Shown: positions 9,135 through 17,832 of the stretch, piece by piece
Layout of the letters: every line of letters begins with the position of its first letter
Position numbering within the stretch: the first letter of the stretch is position 1
Assembly (NCBI GenBank): GCA_937873515.1
Contig: CALMYB010000007.1
Coordinates: forward strand, 248,001-312,000
DNA: 64,000 nt
Origin: an uncultured Acidobacteriota bacterium
GTDB lineage: Bacteria > Acidobacteriota > Blastocatellia > Pyrinomonadales > Pyrinomonadaceae
Direction: 5' to 3'
Program-made: the position numbers and the translations under genes
Notes under the pieces: model-generated
Seen by the model: the letters and a program-made list of their open reading frames with translations, nothing else
Told to the model about the DNA's origin: nothing
Databases searched by the model: none

Positions 9135-10706
9135 TTACAATTTCGCCGGCGGCCGGCCTGCGGGGCGAAGTTTTGCAAGCTCGCGTTTCAGGAGCTTGCC
9201 CGTCGGGCCTTTCGGTATCTCGGTTAGGAAGTGTATGCGTTTAGGGCATTTATAGTCCGCAAGATGCTTGCGGCAGAAGGCTATCAGATCGGATTCGCTC
9301 GTGTTTTGGCCTTCACGAAGGACGACGAAAGCCTCGACCTCCTCGCCATACAACTCGTCCGGCACGCCGATCGCGGCCGCCGCAGATATCGCGGGATGCG
9401 TGAATAGAAGCTCGTCGATCTCGCGCGGATAGATGTTCTCGCCGCCGCGGATGATCATGTCCGATTTGCGATCGGCGATGAAGTAAAATCCGTCTGCATC
9501 TCGATAGCCTATGTCACCCGTGTGGAACCAGCCGCCCTCGAACGCCTTCTCGGTCGCTGCCTCATTTTTGAAGTAACCGCGAAAGATATTCGGCCCGCGA
9601 AGCACGATCTCCCCAAGTTCGCCGTCTGCGACAGGTTGATTCTTTTCGTCCCAAACGGCCATTTCGTTGCCGATCGGCAGGCCGCATGATCCGGGACGAC
9701 GATCCTTGTTAGGCGGATTGAAGGTCGAGCGGCAAGTAGATTCGCTCAGGCCGTAACCTTCGACGACGAGGCAGTCAAAAGTATCCTCGAACCGATGCAG
9801 AACCTCGGCCGGCACCGGCGCCGAGCCGCACATCGCGAACCGCAGTGTGCGGTTCCAAGTTCCAGGTTCCAGGTTCCAGGGAGCAGGGTCATCCGACCTG
9901 GAACTTGGAACCTGAAACTTGGAACCGCTTGCTTTAGCAAGCAGCATCGAGAGCATTGTGGCTACCGAGCCGAAGGACGTGATCTTGTGCTTGTCGATGA
10001 TGTTCCAGAATCGTGAGGCTGAGAATTTTGGGCTTACGACGGTCGAACCGCCGGCATAGAGAGCGCTCATTGTCGTAACCGACACAGCGTTCATATGAAA
10101 GAGCGGCATCACGCTGAGAAGGCGGTCGTCCGGCCCGAAATCGAGCCATTCGACGATCTGGCGAGCATTCGCGACAAGGTTCCCGTGCGTAAGCAGACAG
10201 CCCTTTGGTTTGCCGGTCGTGCCGGATGTATAAATGATGACCGCATCATCGCCCGGTGTGATCTCGGTATCGATCGAGACTGCGTCGAATGCTTCAGTTG
10301 CGGTTTCAGCATCATCGAAGACGATCGATCCCGGCAGAACACGGCCATCGAGATCTGAAAGGAATTCGCTTCCGACGAGCAGAAGTTTCGATTCGGAATT
10401 CGCGAGCGTCCACTCGATCTCCTCCGGCTTTAGAAGTGAATTGATCGGCCCGGCGACAGCACCGAGTGACCAGCAAGCGAAATACGCGATGATGTATTCG
10501 GCAGAATTTGGCAGCAAAAGGCTTACGACATCGCCTTTCTCGATACCGCGGGACTTTAGCAAGCTGGCCGTTCGGTGGACGAGCTTCGAGAATGCGCCGT
10601 AGCTGAACTCCCGCTCGTCGATCTCCGAGATGAGGAGTACCTTGTCGCCATGCTCTAACACGCGTGTCTGCAATAGGTTACGGATAGTTTCGTTGCGCTC
10701 GGGCAT
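9135..10706 (-). CDS. Acyl-CoA synthetase (AMP-forming) with a repeat-derived loop
   Basis: A 523-residue ANL-superfamily ligase that activates a carboxylic acid via acyl-AMP to acyl-CoA. Motifs: P-loop YTSGTTGKPKG, GYGLSEST, FHTGDIGYRD, and the C-terminal PKGPTGKLLKREL lysine motif. The start MPERNETIRNLL (10706) is preferred because longer forms run into the divergent aldehyde dehydrogenase. Odd feature: between LLAKAS and LRFAMCGSAPVPAEVL there is a loop of about 25 residues made entirely by a 76-bp palindromic repeat (9851-9926) read in frame. Relatives have only a short variable loop at this point, so the enzyme may well still work. Substrate class is unknown, probably a fatty or aryl acid. 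Confidence 0.9.
   Translation of the reverse strand: MPERNETIRNLLQTRVLEHGDKVLLISEIDEREFSYGAFSKLVHRTASLLKSRGIEKGDVVSLLLPNSAEYIIAYFACWSLGAVAGPINSLLKPEEIEWTLANSESKLLLVGSEFLSDLDGRVLPGSIVFDDAETATEAFDAVSIDTEITPGDDAVIIYTSGTTGKPKGCLLTHGNLVANARQIVEWLDFGPDDRLLSVMPLFHMNAVSVTTMSALYAGGSTVVSPKFSASRFWNIIDKHKITSFGSVATMLSMLLAKASGSKFQVPSSRSDDPAPWNLEPGTWNRTLRFAMCGSAPVPAEVLHRFEDTFDCLVVEGYGLSESTCRSTFNPPNKDRRPGSCGLPIGNEMAVWDEKNQPVADGELGEIVLRGPNIFRGYFKNEAATEKAFEGGWFHTGDIGYRDADGFYFIADRKSDMIIRGGENIYPREIDELLFTHPAISAAAAIGVPDELYGEEVEAFVVLREGQNTSESDLIAFCRKHLADYKCPKRIHFLTEIPKGPTGKLLKRELAKLRPAGRPPAKL
9851..9926. repeat. 76-bp palindromic repeat, family A, inside a CDS
   Basis: The left arm begins GGTTCCAAGTTCCAGGTTCC and the right arm is its near-perfect reverse complement, about 30 bp per arm with two mismatches, around a 14-16 base loop. 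The arms are themselves iterations of a GGTTCCA / AAGTTCCA word. Read on the minus strand it encodes GSKFQVPSSRSDDPAPWNLE and onward without a stop and keeps the ligase in frame. A second short palindrome, GCTTGCTTTAGCAAGC, is directly adjacent (from about 9927). Confidence 0.9.
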
Positions 10707-10735
10707 CTTATGATATAAGGTTAGCATTAAATCAT

Positions 10736-12214
10736 ATGACCATCTATCGCAGCTATATAGCAGGGAAGTGGATCGATTCCGCTTCAGGGAAACGTGTCGC
10801 AAATATCAATCCTGCGGACACACGCGACATCATCGGCGAAAGCGAACAGGCGACTCGTGAAGAGACACGCGGGGCGATCGAAGCGGCGTATGCAGCATTC
10901 AAAGATTGGAGGCGAACGCCCGCACCGGCGCGCGGCCGGATCTTGATGAAAGCCGTTTGCCTGCTCGAAGATCAGAAAGAAGAACTCGCCCAGATGCTTA
11001 CGCGCGAGGAAGGCAAGACGATCTCAGAGGCTCGCGGCGAGGTCACGCGCGGCACGAACGTCGTTGAGTTCTGCGCCGGCGAAACTCGCCGCAACAATGG
11101 CGAGACCATCGCCAGCGAACTTCCGGCGAATTTTGCCTACACGATCAAACAGCCGCACGGCGTTGTCGGGCTGATCACGCCATGGAACTTCCCGGTCGCG
11201 ATCCCCTTGTGGAAGATCGCACCTGCGCTTGCGGCCGGCAACACGATCGTCTTTAAGCCTGCAACGAACACGCCTGCGACGGCAGTTCGTCTTATGGAGA
11301 TATTCACGGAGGCGGGAGTGCCGGCGGGCGTGATGAACCTCGTTCTTGGTTCCGGCGGCGAGGTCGGCGACGAGATCGCCAACCACGCTGCGGTTCGCGC
11401 CATTTCGTTCACGGGTTCGACCGAGATCGGCCTCAAGCTCTACGAACAGATCGCGCGACGCGGCATTCCGTTCCAAGCGGAGATGGGCGGCAAAAATCCG
11501 GTCGTTGTTCTCGAAGATTGCGACATTGATCTTGCTGTCGAGCATACGGCGTCGGGAGCGTTCGGCTCGACCGGCCAACGCTGTACCGCGGGAAGCCGTG
11601 CGATCGTTCAGAGTTCGATAGCTGACGAATTCGTCGAGAAGATCGTCAAGCGCGCAAGGTCTTACAAGCTTGGGGCCGGTGCGGATGCATCCACCGACAT
11701 CGGGCCGAGCGTCGATGAACACCAATTCAACACCGTTCTCAAATATATGGAGATCGGAAAAGAGGACGGAGCGGCCTTGCTCTGCGGCGGCGGCCGAGCA
11801 TCGGGTGACGGACTTGAGCACGGATATTTTGTTGAGCCGACGGTTTTTGACAACGTATCCGCCGATATGCGGATCTTTCGTGAAGAGATCTTCGGTCCCG
11901 TACTTGGCATCTCTCGGGTTCAAGACCTTGACGAAGCAATGAAACTTGCGAACGATACGGAATACGGCCTTTCGTCGTCTGTCTTTTCGAACGACTACAA
12001 CAGCATCACGAGGTTCGTCGAGGAGATCGATAGCGGAATGACGCACATCAATTCCCCAACGACCGGCGGCGAGGCGCACATTCCTTTCGGCGGCATAAAA
12101 GGCAGCGGCATCGGCCCGCGGGAGCAGGGCTCGACATCGCTTGACTTCTACTCCGAAATGAAGGTAGTTTACGTCGATGCGACAGGCAAAAAACGCGAGG
12201 GAAATCTCTATTAA
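10736..12214 (+). CDS. Aldehyde dehydrogenase (NAD(P)+)
   Basis: A 492-residue ALDH-superfamily enzyme. Visible motifs: cofactor-binding [14 protein letters not shown], catalytic Glu in EMGGKNP (about residue 249), catalytic Cys in GQRCTAG (about 283), and EEIFGPVL. Overall it looks like the 2,5-dioxovalerate / succinate- or malonate-semialdehyde branch, but the exact substrate is uncertain. It is divergent from the acyl-CoA ligase across a 29-base gap, so promoters must overlap. Its last ~30 codons recur as an isolated remnant at 14432-14527. A role in oxidising the semialdehyde from beta-alanine is possible but only inferred. Confidence 0.92.
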   Translation: MTIYRSYIAGKWIDSASGKRVANINPADTRDIIGESEQATREETRGAIEAAYAAFKDWRRTPAPARGRILMKAVCLLEDQKEELAQMLTREEGKTISEARGEVTRGTNVVEFCAGETRRNNGETIASELPANFAYTIKQPHGVVGLITPWNFPVAIPLWKIAPALAAGNTIVFKPATNTPATAVRLMEIFTEAGVPAGVMNLVLGSGGEVGDEIANHAAVRAISFTGSTEIGLKLYEQIARRGIPFQAEMGGKNPVVVLEDCDIDLAVEHTASGAFGSTGQRCTAGSRAIVQSSIADEFVEKIVKRARSYKLGAGADASTDIGPSVDEHQFNTVLKYMEIGKEDGAALLCGGGRASGDGLEHGYFVEPTVFDNVSADMRIFREEIFGPVLGISRVQDLDEAMKLANDTEYGLSSSVFSNDYNSITRFVEEIDSGMTHINSPTTGGEAHIPFGGIKGSGIGPREQGSTSLDFYSEMKVVYVDATGKKREGNLY

Positions 12215-12233
12215 AAAAATGGTGATCTCATAG

Positions 12234-12338
12234 GTCGAAAAGGGCGGCTATGATGCCGGCCATGGCGGCGGCAATACGAACCAGATCGAAGGCAATATGG
12301 CCGACCTGTATGCATTCTTGCTTGCACAGTTGAACTGA
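12234..12338 (+). pseudogene. Remnant of S9-type prolyl oligopeptidase C-terminus
   Basis: A 34-codon open stretch ending at TGA 12336-12338 and containing DAGHGGGNTNQIE followed by ADLYAFLLAQL. That pattern (a catalytic-type His in AGHGGG, an acidic helix, then A-D-x-x-A-F-L) is what ends S9A prolyl oligopeptidases. There is an in-frame stop just before it (TAG at 12231) and nothing upstream, so only the tail of the gene survives, directly after the aldehyde dehydrogenase. Assignment rests on a short match, hence moderate confidence. Confidence 0.5.
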
Positions 12339-12373
12339 CTCCCAGGACGCTTCGTGTTTTATGGAGGATGATC

Positions 12374-14410
12374 ATGTCTAAGCGCAATGCCATCGTAGTC
12401 GCTCTTTTGCTTTCCATTGTTGCTGCAGCGATCGTGCGTTCTAATATCGCCACCGGCCTCGACAGCTATACGTACGACGAGGCGTATCACGCAGGAGCGG
12501 GTGCGGCGTATGTGAAGACGGGCGACTTCCGGCTAAATCCTGAGCAGCCGCCGCTGGTCAAGCTCTGGGTCGGAGCCTACGTAGCTCTCCGCGGATATCA
12601 GCTTTCACCCTACCGGCCGTTATCTGACAAAGAGGCTGAGCGTGACTTTGTCGAAGAGGACGCCTATGTCCACAACGATCCCTTGGTCCTTCAGTCGAGG
12701 ACCCGGGCAGCGATGCTTGTCCTGAACGGGCTGCTGATATTGTTATTCGCGTTTTCGGCTCGGCGGCTTTTCGGGGACGTTGCCGCTATCGGCTCCGCAC
12801 TATTCTTTGCGATCGATCCGACGGTTGCCGCCTATATGCCGGTGGTGATGACCGACCTGCCGATCGCTTTGACCTCCGGTATCGCGCTATTGACGGCTGC
12901 GAAAGCTTTCCAAAGCTGGAAGGCCGCTGACCTCGCTCTCGCGGCGGGAGGCGTCGGCCTGGCTTTGAGTGCAAAACATTCGGGAATTATTACGCTGATC
13001 GCAGTTGCGTTGGTAGGGCTCGGGATCGTGTGCCTGTTCTCCAAAGGCGTCGGTGCGAAGGTAAGGCTGCTGCGTTCGGCAAAGGTTGCGGGAGTCGTAT
13101 TGGGCGGGATCATCGTCCTATGGGGGACGTATGGTTTTAGTTATTACGAGACACCGGGCGTTGCCGAAGAGACCTTTAACCGCAAGCTGGCGGACAAAAT
13201 ATCGGATGTCCGAGCGCCTGCGTATCGTGCGGCGTTGTCCGCGGCATCGAGATTATGTCTTTTCCCACGGGCATACACTTGGGGAATGGCTGACACTATA
13301 CGGGCCGGCATCGATGGCCGTGCGATCCAGGTTCTGGCGTTCGGACAGTCGTACTACTCAAAAGCTCCTTTCTATTTCTTTCCGGGCATTGTATTAGCAA
13401 AGCTTCCGATCGGCCTGACCTTACTTTGTCTTATCGGTGCTGGGCTTGTTATCTCACGGCGTGTACCGAACGAATTCTATCTGCCGACGGTCTGCCTCAC
13501 CGTATTTTCGGGACTCTTTCTTATCTTCCTCATTCGCGGCTCAACTTACGGCGGTATGCGTCACGCAACGCCGTTACTGCCGATAATGGCGGTTCTTTTT
13601 GGGGTCGGGACGTATGCCGCGGTCGAGCTTCGGTCGAGGATCCTGAAGGCGACGGCGGCGATCTGTGTCGTCTTTGCTCTTGTTTCGGCGGTCCCACAGA
13701 TGCGGCCCTGGGAGTATTTCAATGAGCTTGCCGGCGGATCGGCCAACGGCCATCTTTATTTTAACGATGAGGGCGTCGATCTCAGCCAGCGTGGCGGCGA
13801 GGCGGCAAGATTCTACCACGAGGAACTCGAACCGAAAGGCGAGATCCCATTCTTAGCCTATTTCTCGAATGACGCCGACCTAAAAGCTCGCGGAATGGAC
13901 TGGGTCGGCCGCGACGATCAGCGGGATGAGCAAAAATTTGAAGCCGAAACCATAACGGGGACTGTCATGATCGGTGCCAACGAGTTGAACGAAGGACTCT
14001 GGTGGGATGTTGCCAAACCGTTCAGAAATGTCGTCCCGACGCGCCGGTTCGGGAACCTTTTCGTCTTTACGGGCACGTTCGAAAGGCCAAAGGCGATGCT
14101 TGCCAGGCACGTCTTTTACAAGACGATCTACTCCAAGATCTATGTCAAAGAGCCGGATCTCCCAGCCGCGATAGAGGGTATTGAGCGATCCTTGGCGCTT
14201 GATGACTCGTGCTTTTTTGTCAGCCTCGAACTTGGCAATCAGTATCTTGCTGTCGGCAACCGGGAGAAAGCTCTTGCGGCCTACGAGGCATCGCTGGCCC
14301 GTGCCCCTAGGTCGGACAGTATTTACGACCAATTGAACGACCAGATCTCGAAGCTCAGATCCGGCGAGCTTGATGAGATACCGCCGATCAGAAACCCCGG
14401 GATCGAGTAG
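12374..14410 (+). CDS. GT39-like membrane glycosyltransferase with TPR tail
   Basis: A 678-residue polytopic protein. N-terminal TYDEAYHAGAG with the acidic residue after the first membrane helix, and NPEQPPLVKLW, are the first-loop signature of the ArnT/PMT/GT39 group, which uses polyprenyl-phosphate sugars outside the membrane. About ten hydrophobic segments follow up to residue ~450, then a soluble C-terminal part with a TPR-like pair (EGIERSLALDDSCFFVSLEL...). I use the ATG at 12374, since GGAGG (12363-12367) is 6 bases away from it but touches the alternative ATG at 12368. The gene lies between a peptidase remnant and a duplicated ALDH tail, which suggests it arrived by recombination. 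Acceptor unknown. Confidence 0.82.
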   Translation: MSKRNAIVVALLLSIVAAAIVRSNIATGLDSYTYDEAYHAGAGAAYVKTGDFRLNPEQPPLVKLWVGAYVALRGYQLSPYRPLSDKEAERDFVEEDAYVHNDPLVLQSRTRAAMLVLNGLLILLFAFSARRLFGDVAAIGSALFFAIDPTVAAYMPVVMTDLPIALTSGIALLTAAKAFQSWKAADLALAAGGVGLALSAKHSGIITLIAVALVGLGIVCLFSKGVGAKVRLLRSAKVAGVVLGGIIVLWGTYGFSYYETPGVAEETFNRKLADKISDVRAPAYRAALSAASRLCLFPRAYTWGMADTIRAGIDGRAIQVLAFGQSYYSKAPFYFFPGIVLAKLPIGLTLLCLIGAGLVISRRVPNEFYLPTVCLTVFSGLFLIFLIRGSTYGGMRHATPLLPIMAVLFGVGTYAAVELRSRILKATAAICVVFALVSAVPQMRPWEYFNELAGGSANGHLYFNDEGVDLSQRGGEAARFYHEELEPKGEIPFLAYFSNDADLKARGMDWVGRDDQRDEQKFEAETITGTVMIGANELNEGLWWDVAKPFRNVVPTRRFGNLFVFTGTFERPKAMLARHVFYKTIYSKIYVKEPDLPAAIEGIERSLALDDSCFFVSLELGNQYLAVGNREKALAAYEASLARAPRSDSIYDQLNDQISKLRSGELDEIPPIRNPGIE

Positions 14411-14431
14411 GGACGCGGCGGTCTCGCTCTT

Positions 14432-14527
14432 CGGGAACAGGGCTCGACATCGCTTGACTTCTATGCCGAAATGAAGGTAGTTTACGTCGATGCGACAGGC
14501 AAAAAACGCGAAAGTAATATATACTGA
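14432..14527 (+). pseudogene. Duplicated 3' end of the aldehyde dehydrogenase gene
   Basis: A 96-base stretch whose frame reads [20 protein letters not shown] and then ATGKKRESNIY-stop. It matches the last 31 codons of the ALDH gene (12122-12214) almost base for base until the last few codons. No upstream part of ALDH is present; a few degenerate codons (GRGG) separate it from the glycosyltransferase stop at 14408. It is a gene relic forming a direct repeat around the segment 12215-14431. Confidence 0.9.
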
Positions 14528-14569
14528 CCGCTGAAGTTTTTACTCAAACTCTCAGGAAACGAAAACAAT

Positions 14570-16171
14570 ATGAGATCGAAGCTTTTTCCCGCAGCTATAG
14601 CTGTGCTTGTATTTACCGCCGCCGCATTCGGGCAGGACTACTCAGCTCTTGCCGATGAAACTTTTAAGTATGTAAAGGCCGGAACTTTCGGCAAACCGAG
14701 CGTTGCCAAGAAGACGCAGAAGATATCGCTCGGCCAGGTTCGCGTGCATTTTAAGACCGTTACATCGCGAGAGAATTCGGCTCGAGGCAATTCCGCAGAT
14801 GTTACCGTCTATCTCGACAGCGACCTTACGACCGGTGACCTCCAGACGCTCACGAACAATTTCTACACGCGGCTTGCAAGTAAACTAAACGCGATCGGCA
14901 TCGCAACCGTTCCGTTCGATTCCATAAAGCAGACCGAATATTACGCCGAGAAGCTCTCGAAACAAGCAGAAGAAAAGGGCGCCGACTTTGACGGCAAGAA
15001 CGGGCAGGCGTGGGTTTCTGTGAATGCTTTCGATGGTCCAGTTTTCGTGAGATGGCGGCCGGAAGGAACGGTCGAGATCATTGGTTTCGGCCAGCAGAAA
15101 AAGCTCGCAAAAACTGCCGAAACGACCGGCGGCGACGTGATGACCGTCGATGTCGTTCTGGATTTTGCCTCGATAATGCTTTCGGCCGAGGTCAAACAGG
15201 ATCGGCAGGGCTGGTTCTACGGCGACCCGTATTTTTACAGCGACTATTCGATCGGCGGGCTGATGAATGTAACGAAAAGCTACATTTATCTCGTAAATCA
15301 GAAGAACGGATTCGATCAGTATTCGTCGGCTCAGCCGATCGCAGAACGCATAGGATTTGCTGAAAAGCCCCGCGAGGATGCGTCACGTGCGAGTTATCGA
15401 GCTTCGAAGGCTTTCGGCGATGGGCGACATTCTTTTACTCCGCTCGTGATTCCTGCAAAGCGTGAACTCTATATGATGGCCGCGGGCAAGGTCCTCGATC
15501 GGTACGCGGATATGCTCGCGGAGAAGTTTCGCGTCCTTCGCGGCGGCGAAACCCCATCGAACAAGCCTGCCGAAAAGCCGAAAGACAATACGACGCTTGC
15601 ACAGGTCGAGAACGAAGCCCGGAAGAACAATGATACGACGGCCGTTACGACGGGCGAGATGAAGGCCGCCGCGAAAGATGCCGAAAGGGCCGGGAAGTAT
15701 CAGCTTGCCGCCGACTATTACACAAAACTTTCCGCTGCCGATCGGGAGCACGCTCTTGAGTACGACCTCGCGCGCGGAGCTCTTTATCTCGACCGCATCA
15801 ATGACAATAAGAAGGCACTTGAGATCTTTGAGGTCATCATTAAGGATCACCCGAACGTGGCCGAAGGTTATTACAACCGCGGCACGACGTACGCAAAGCT
15901 GCAAGATTGGAAAAAGGCGAAAAAAGACCTCGACAAGGCGATCGAACTTCGTCCGACCTGGGCCGAGGCTTATCTCAACCGCGGGTTTGCGCTTGCGAAT
16001 ATGAAGAAGTTCGACGACGCGCTCGCTGATTTCGAACGCGGCATACAACTTAATCCACGCATTCCAAATCTATATCGTGCGAGGGCCTACATCTATAAGG
16101 TGAAGGGCAATGCCGCACTTGCTGCCGCCGACGAACTGCGCGCGACGCAGATCGAGCAGGGAAGATTCTAG
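14570..16171 (+). CDS. Exported TPR protein, unknown N-terminal domain
   Basis: 533 residues. A signal peptide (MRSKLFPAAIAVLVFTAAAFGQ) is followed by a ~300-residue domain I do not recognise, with many aromatic residues around YGDPYFYSDYSIGG, then a low-complexity linker (SNKPAEKPKDNT) and four TPR units from about residue 365 (NKKALEIFEVIIKDHPNVAEGYYNRGTTY style). Probably periplasmic. Its stop is 2 bases before the next gene, another exported TPR protein, so they form an operon. TPRs imply protein-protein scaffolding; the partner is unknown. Confidence 0.85.
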   Translation: MRSKLFPAAIAVLVFTAAAFGQDYSALADETFKYVKAGTFGKPSVAKKTQKISLGQVRVHFKTVTSRENSARGNSADVTVYLDSDLTTGDLQTLTNNFYTRLASKLNAIGIATVPFDSIKQTEYYAEKLSKQAEEKGADFDGKNGQAWVSVNAFDGPVFVRWRPEGTVEIIGFGQQKKLAKTAETTGGDVMTVDVVLDFASIMLSAEVKQDRQGWFYGDPYFYSDYSIGGLMNVTKSYIYLVNQKNGFDQYSSAQPIAERIGFAEKPREDASRASYRASKAFGDGRHSFTPLVIPAKRELYMMAAGKVLDRYADMLAEKFRVLRGGETPSNKPAEKPKDNTTLAQVENEARKNNDTTAVTTGEMKAAAKDAERAGKYQLAADYYTKLSAADREHALEYDLARGALYLDRINDNKKALEIFEVIIKDHPNVAEGYYNRGTTYAKLQDWKKAKKDLDKAIELRPTWAEAYLNRGFALANMKKFDDALADFERGIQLNPRIPNLYRARAYIYKVKGNAALAAADELRATQIEQGRF

Positions 16172-16173
16172 GT

Positions 16174-17802
16174 ATGCGAAGTTTGCAGATCGTATTTGCC
16201 GCGGGCCTTCTTGTTTTCGGACTTACGGCGGCCAGTGCGCAAACGGCCGAAGCATTTCTTGCAAAATGCGATTCGAGCTTTGAGAGCGGCAAATATACGG
16301 ACGCCGTAAAGCAGTGTTCGAAGGCTCTCGAACTCAGGCCTGGTTATGAAGAGGCACTGATCACACGGGCCGGCACCTACAAGATCCTGCGGAATTACCC
16401 CGCGGCGATCGCCGATTACACCGAGATCATTCGTGTTACGGACGGGATGGCGATGGCGTACTTTTATCGCGCCGGTGTTTACGAAAAAACAGGCAGGGAT
16501 AACGAGGCGATCGCCGACCTCACGGCTTCTATCACAAAGGACCCGAAAGGCCTTTTCGCCGCCCGCTCGTATTACGAACGCGGACTGATCCACGACAAGC
16601 TTGGCAGATCGGATGCTGCTCAGGCTGATTATTGGGCGGCGGTCAAGTTAAAGCCAAATTACGCTCAGGCAAAGGCGAAGATCAAGTATCCGTTTGGCGA
16701 CAAGACCTTGACCGAAGCGGCAAACGACATCATCCCCGGTGTGAAGACACCTGACAAAATACAGCCTGCAAAACCAACTCCGTCTCCGGTCGCAATCGCA
16801 AAGGCAACGCCATCTGTTTCGCCAAAGATAGTTCCCGCCAGCGCTCCCGCAAGCTGGAAAAGAATGGCATTGACAGGAACCGGATTGAGCGTCGCTTCGC
16901 CCGTACCGTATGTCCTCAAGGATGACAAGCCCGACCCGCTGCTCGAAAAGATGGAGGCCCGTGTTCGATGGGAGTTGAAGGACGGCAGCCTTTGGTCGAC
17001 CGTGCAATATATGAAATGGGATCAGGGATTTACGACGATTCGCCAGACTCTCGAAAATACCGTAAATATCGTATTTGATGATCCAAAGGCAGGTACGAAG
17101 TTTGTTAAAGATACAACATTCCTTGGCGAACCTGCCGCTGAAATTGATCAAGAGCGTTACGACCCGTACGACAAGAAGCAGGTCAGGCAGAAGCTGATCG
17201 ACTTCGGCACGGCGAACACCTACATCACTCTCAATTTCGTTCACGATGCAGGAGACAAAGTAGCGGCTGCAAAGGTGGATCAGATCATCGCATCATTCAA
17301 AAAAGAGGGCGGCGTAGTCGCCGCTGTTTCAAAGCTGCCGCCAACGAACTGGAAGACATTCAATTTCGGCGGCTTGCTGTTCGATTTTCCCACTCAAGTC
17401 GCCGAAGGCCCGTGTGGTCAGTCTGTAACTTCAAAGGGACAGACCGTTTGTGGATCTTGGGGCGATAAGGACAAGGAGAATCTATCGATCGATATCTCAT
17501 ACCGCAACTACGCCGGCCTGACAGCTCCCGATGTTAAGAAATTCGCGGCGGAATATTTGGCGAGTATGAAAGTGATAATGGCCAAGGATACGAGCTGGAA
17601 GGAATTCAAGAACGAGCCGTACCCGATCAATGCCGGCGAGGCAGTCAAGATCTCAGCTATGCAGGCCTACGACGGAACAAATATCATCTTCGTTGCCCGC
17701 GGAACGGAAAGGTGGCAAGTGCGAGTGTGGTATTTCAATCGCTGGGACGCGGTCCGCGATGCTCTAAAACGGGTCGTCGGCTCGGTAAAATTCAAACAGT
17801 AA
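16174..17802 (+). CDS. Exported TPR protein with C-terminal unknown domain
   Basis: 542 residues with a signal peptide cleaved after TAASAQ. TPR units run from about residue 25 to 170 (SKALELRPGYEEALITRAGTY and similar), followed by a Pro/Lys-rich linker and a C-terminal half of about 330 residues in two similar parts, each starting with a WK(R/T)-x-phi segment (ASWKRMALTGTGLSVASPVP and NWKTFNFGGLLFDFPTQV). That recurrence suggests an internal duplication of a periplasmic beta-rich domain. It directly follows the previous TPR gene (2-base gap). Function unknown. Confidence 0.85.
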   Translation: MRSLQIVFAAGLLVFGLTAASAQTAEAFLAKCDSSFESGKYTDAVKQCSKALELRPGYEEALITRAGTYKILRNYPAAIADYTEIIRVTDGMAMAYFYRAGVYEKTGRDNEAIADLTASITKDPKGLFAARSYYERGLIHDKLGRSDAAQADYWAAVKLKPNYAQAKAKIKYPFGDKTLTEAANDIIPGVKTPDKIQPAKPTPSPVAIAKATPSVSPKIVPASAPASWKRMALTGTGLSVASPVPYVLKDDKPDPLLEKMEARVRWELKDGSLWSTVQYMKWDQGFTTIRQTLENTVNIVFDDPKAGTKFVKDTTFLGEPAAEIDQERYDPYDKKQVRQKLIDFGTANTYITLNFVHDAGDKVAAAKVDQIIASFKKEGGVVAAVSKLPPTNWKTFNFGGLLFDFPTQVAEGPCGQSVTSKGQTVCGSWGDKDKENLSIDISYRNYAGLTAPDVKKFAAEYLASMKVIMAKDTSWKEFKNEPYPINAGEAVKISAMQAYDGTNIIFVARGTERWQVRVWYFNRWDAVRDALKRVVGSVKFKQ

Positions 17803-17832
17803 TACCTAAGAGCCCTCGAAAGATCGTATTTT

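Noticed and set aside
11024..12079. Minus-strand open frame of 351 codons
   Set aside because: Antisense to aldehyde dehydrogenase; Arg/Asp-rich shadow with no known motif.
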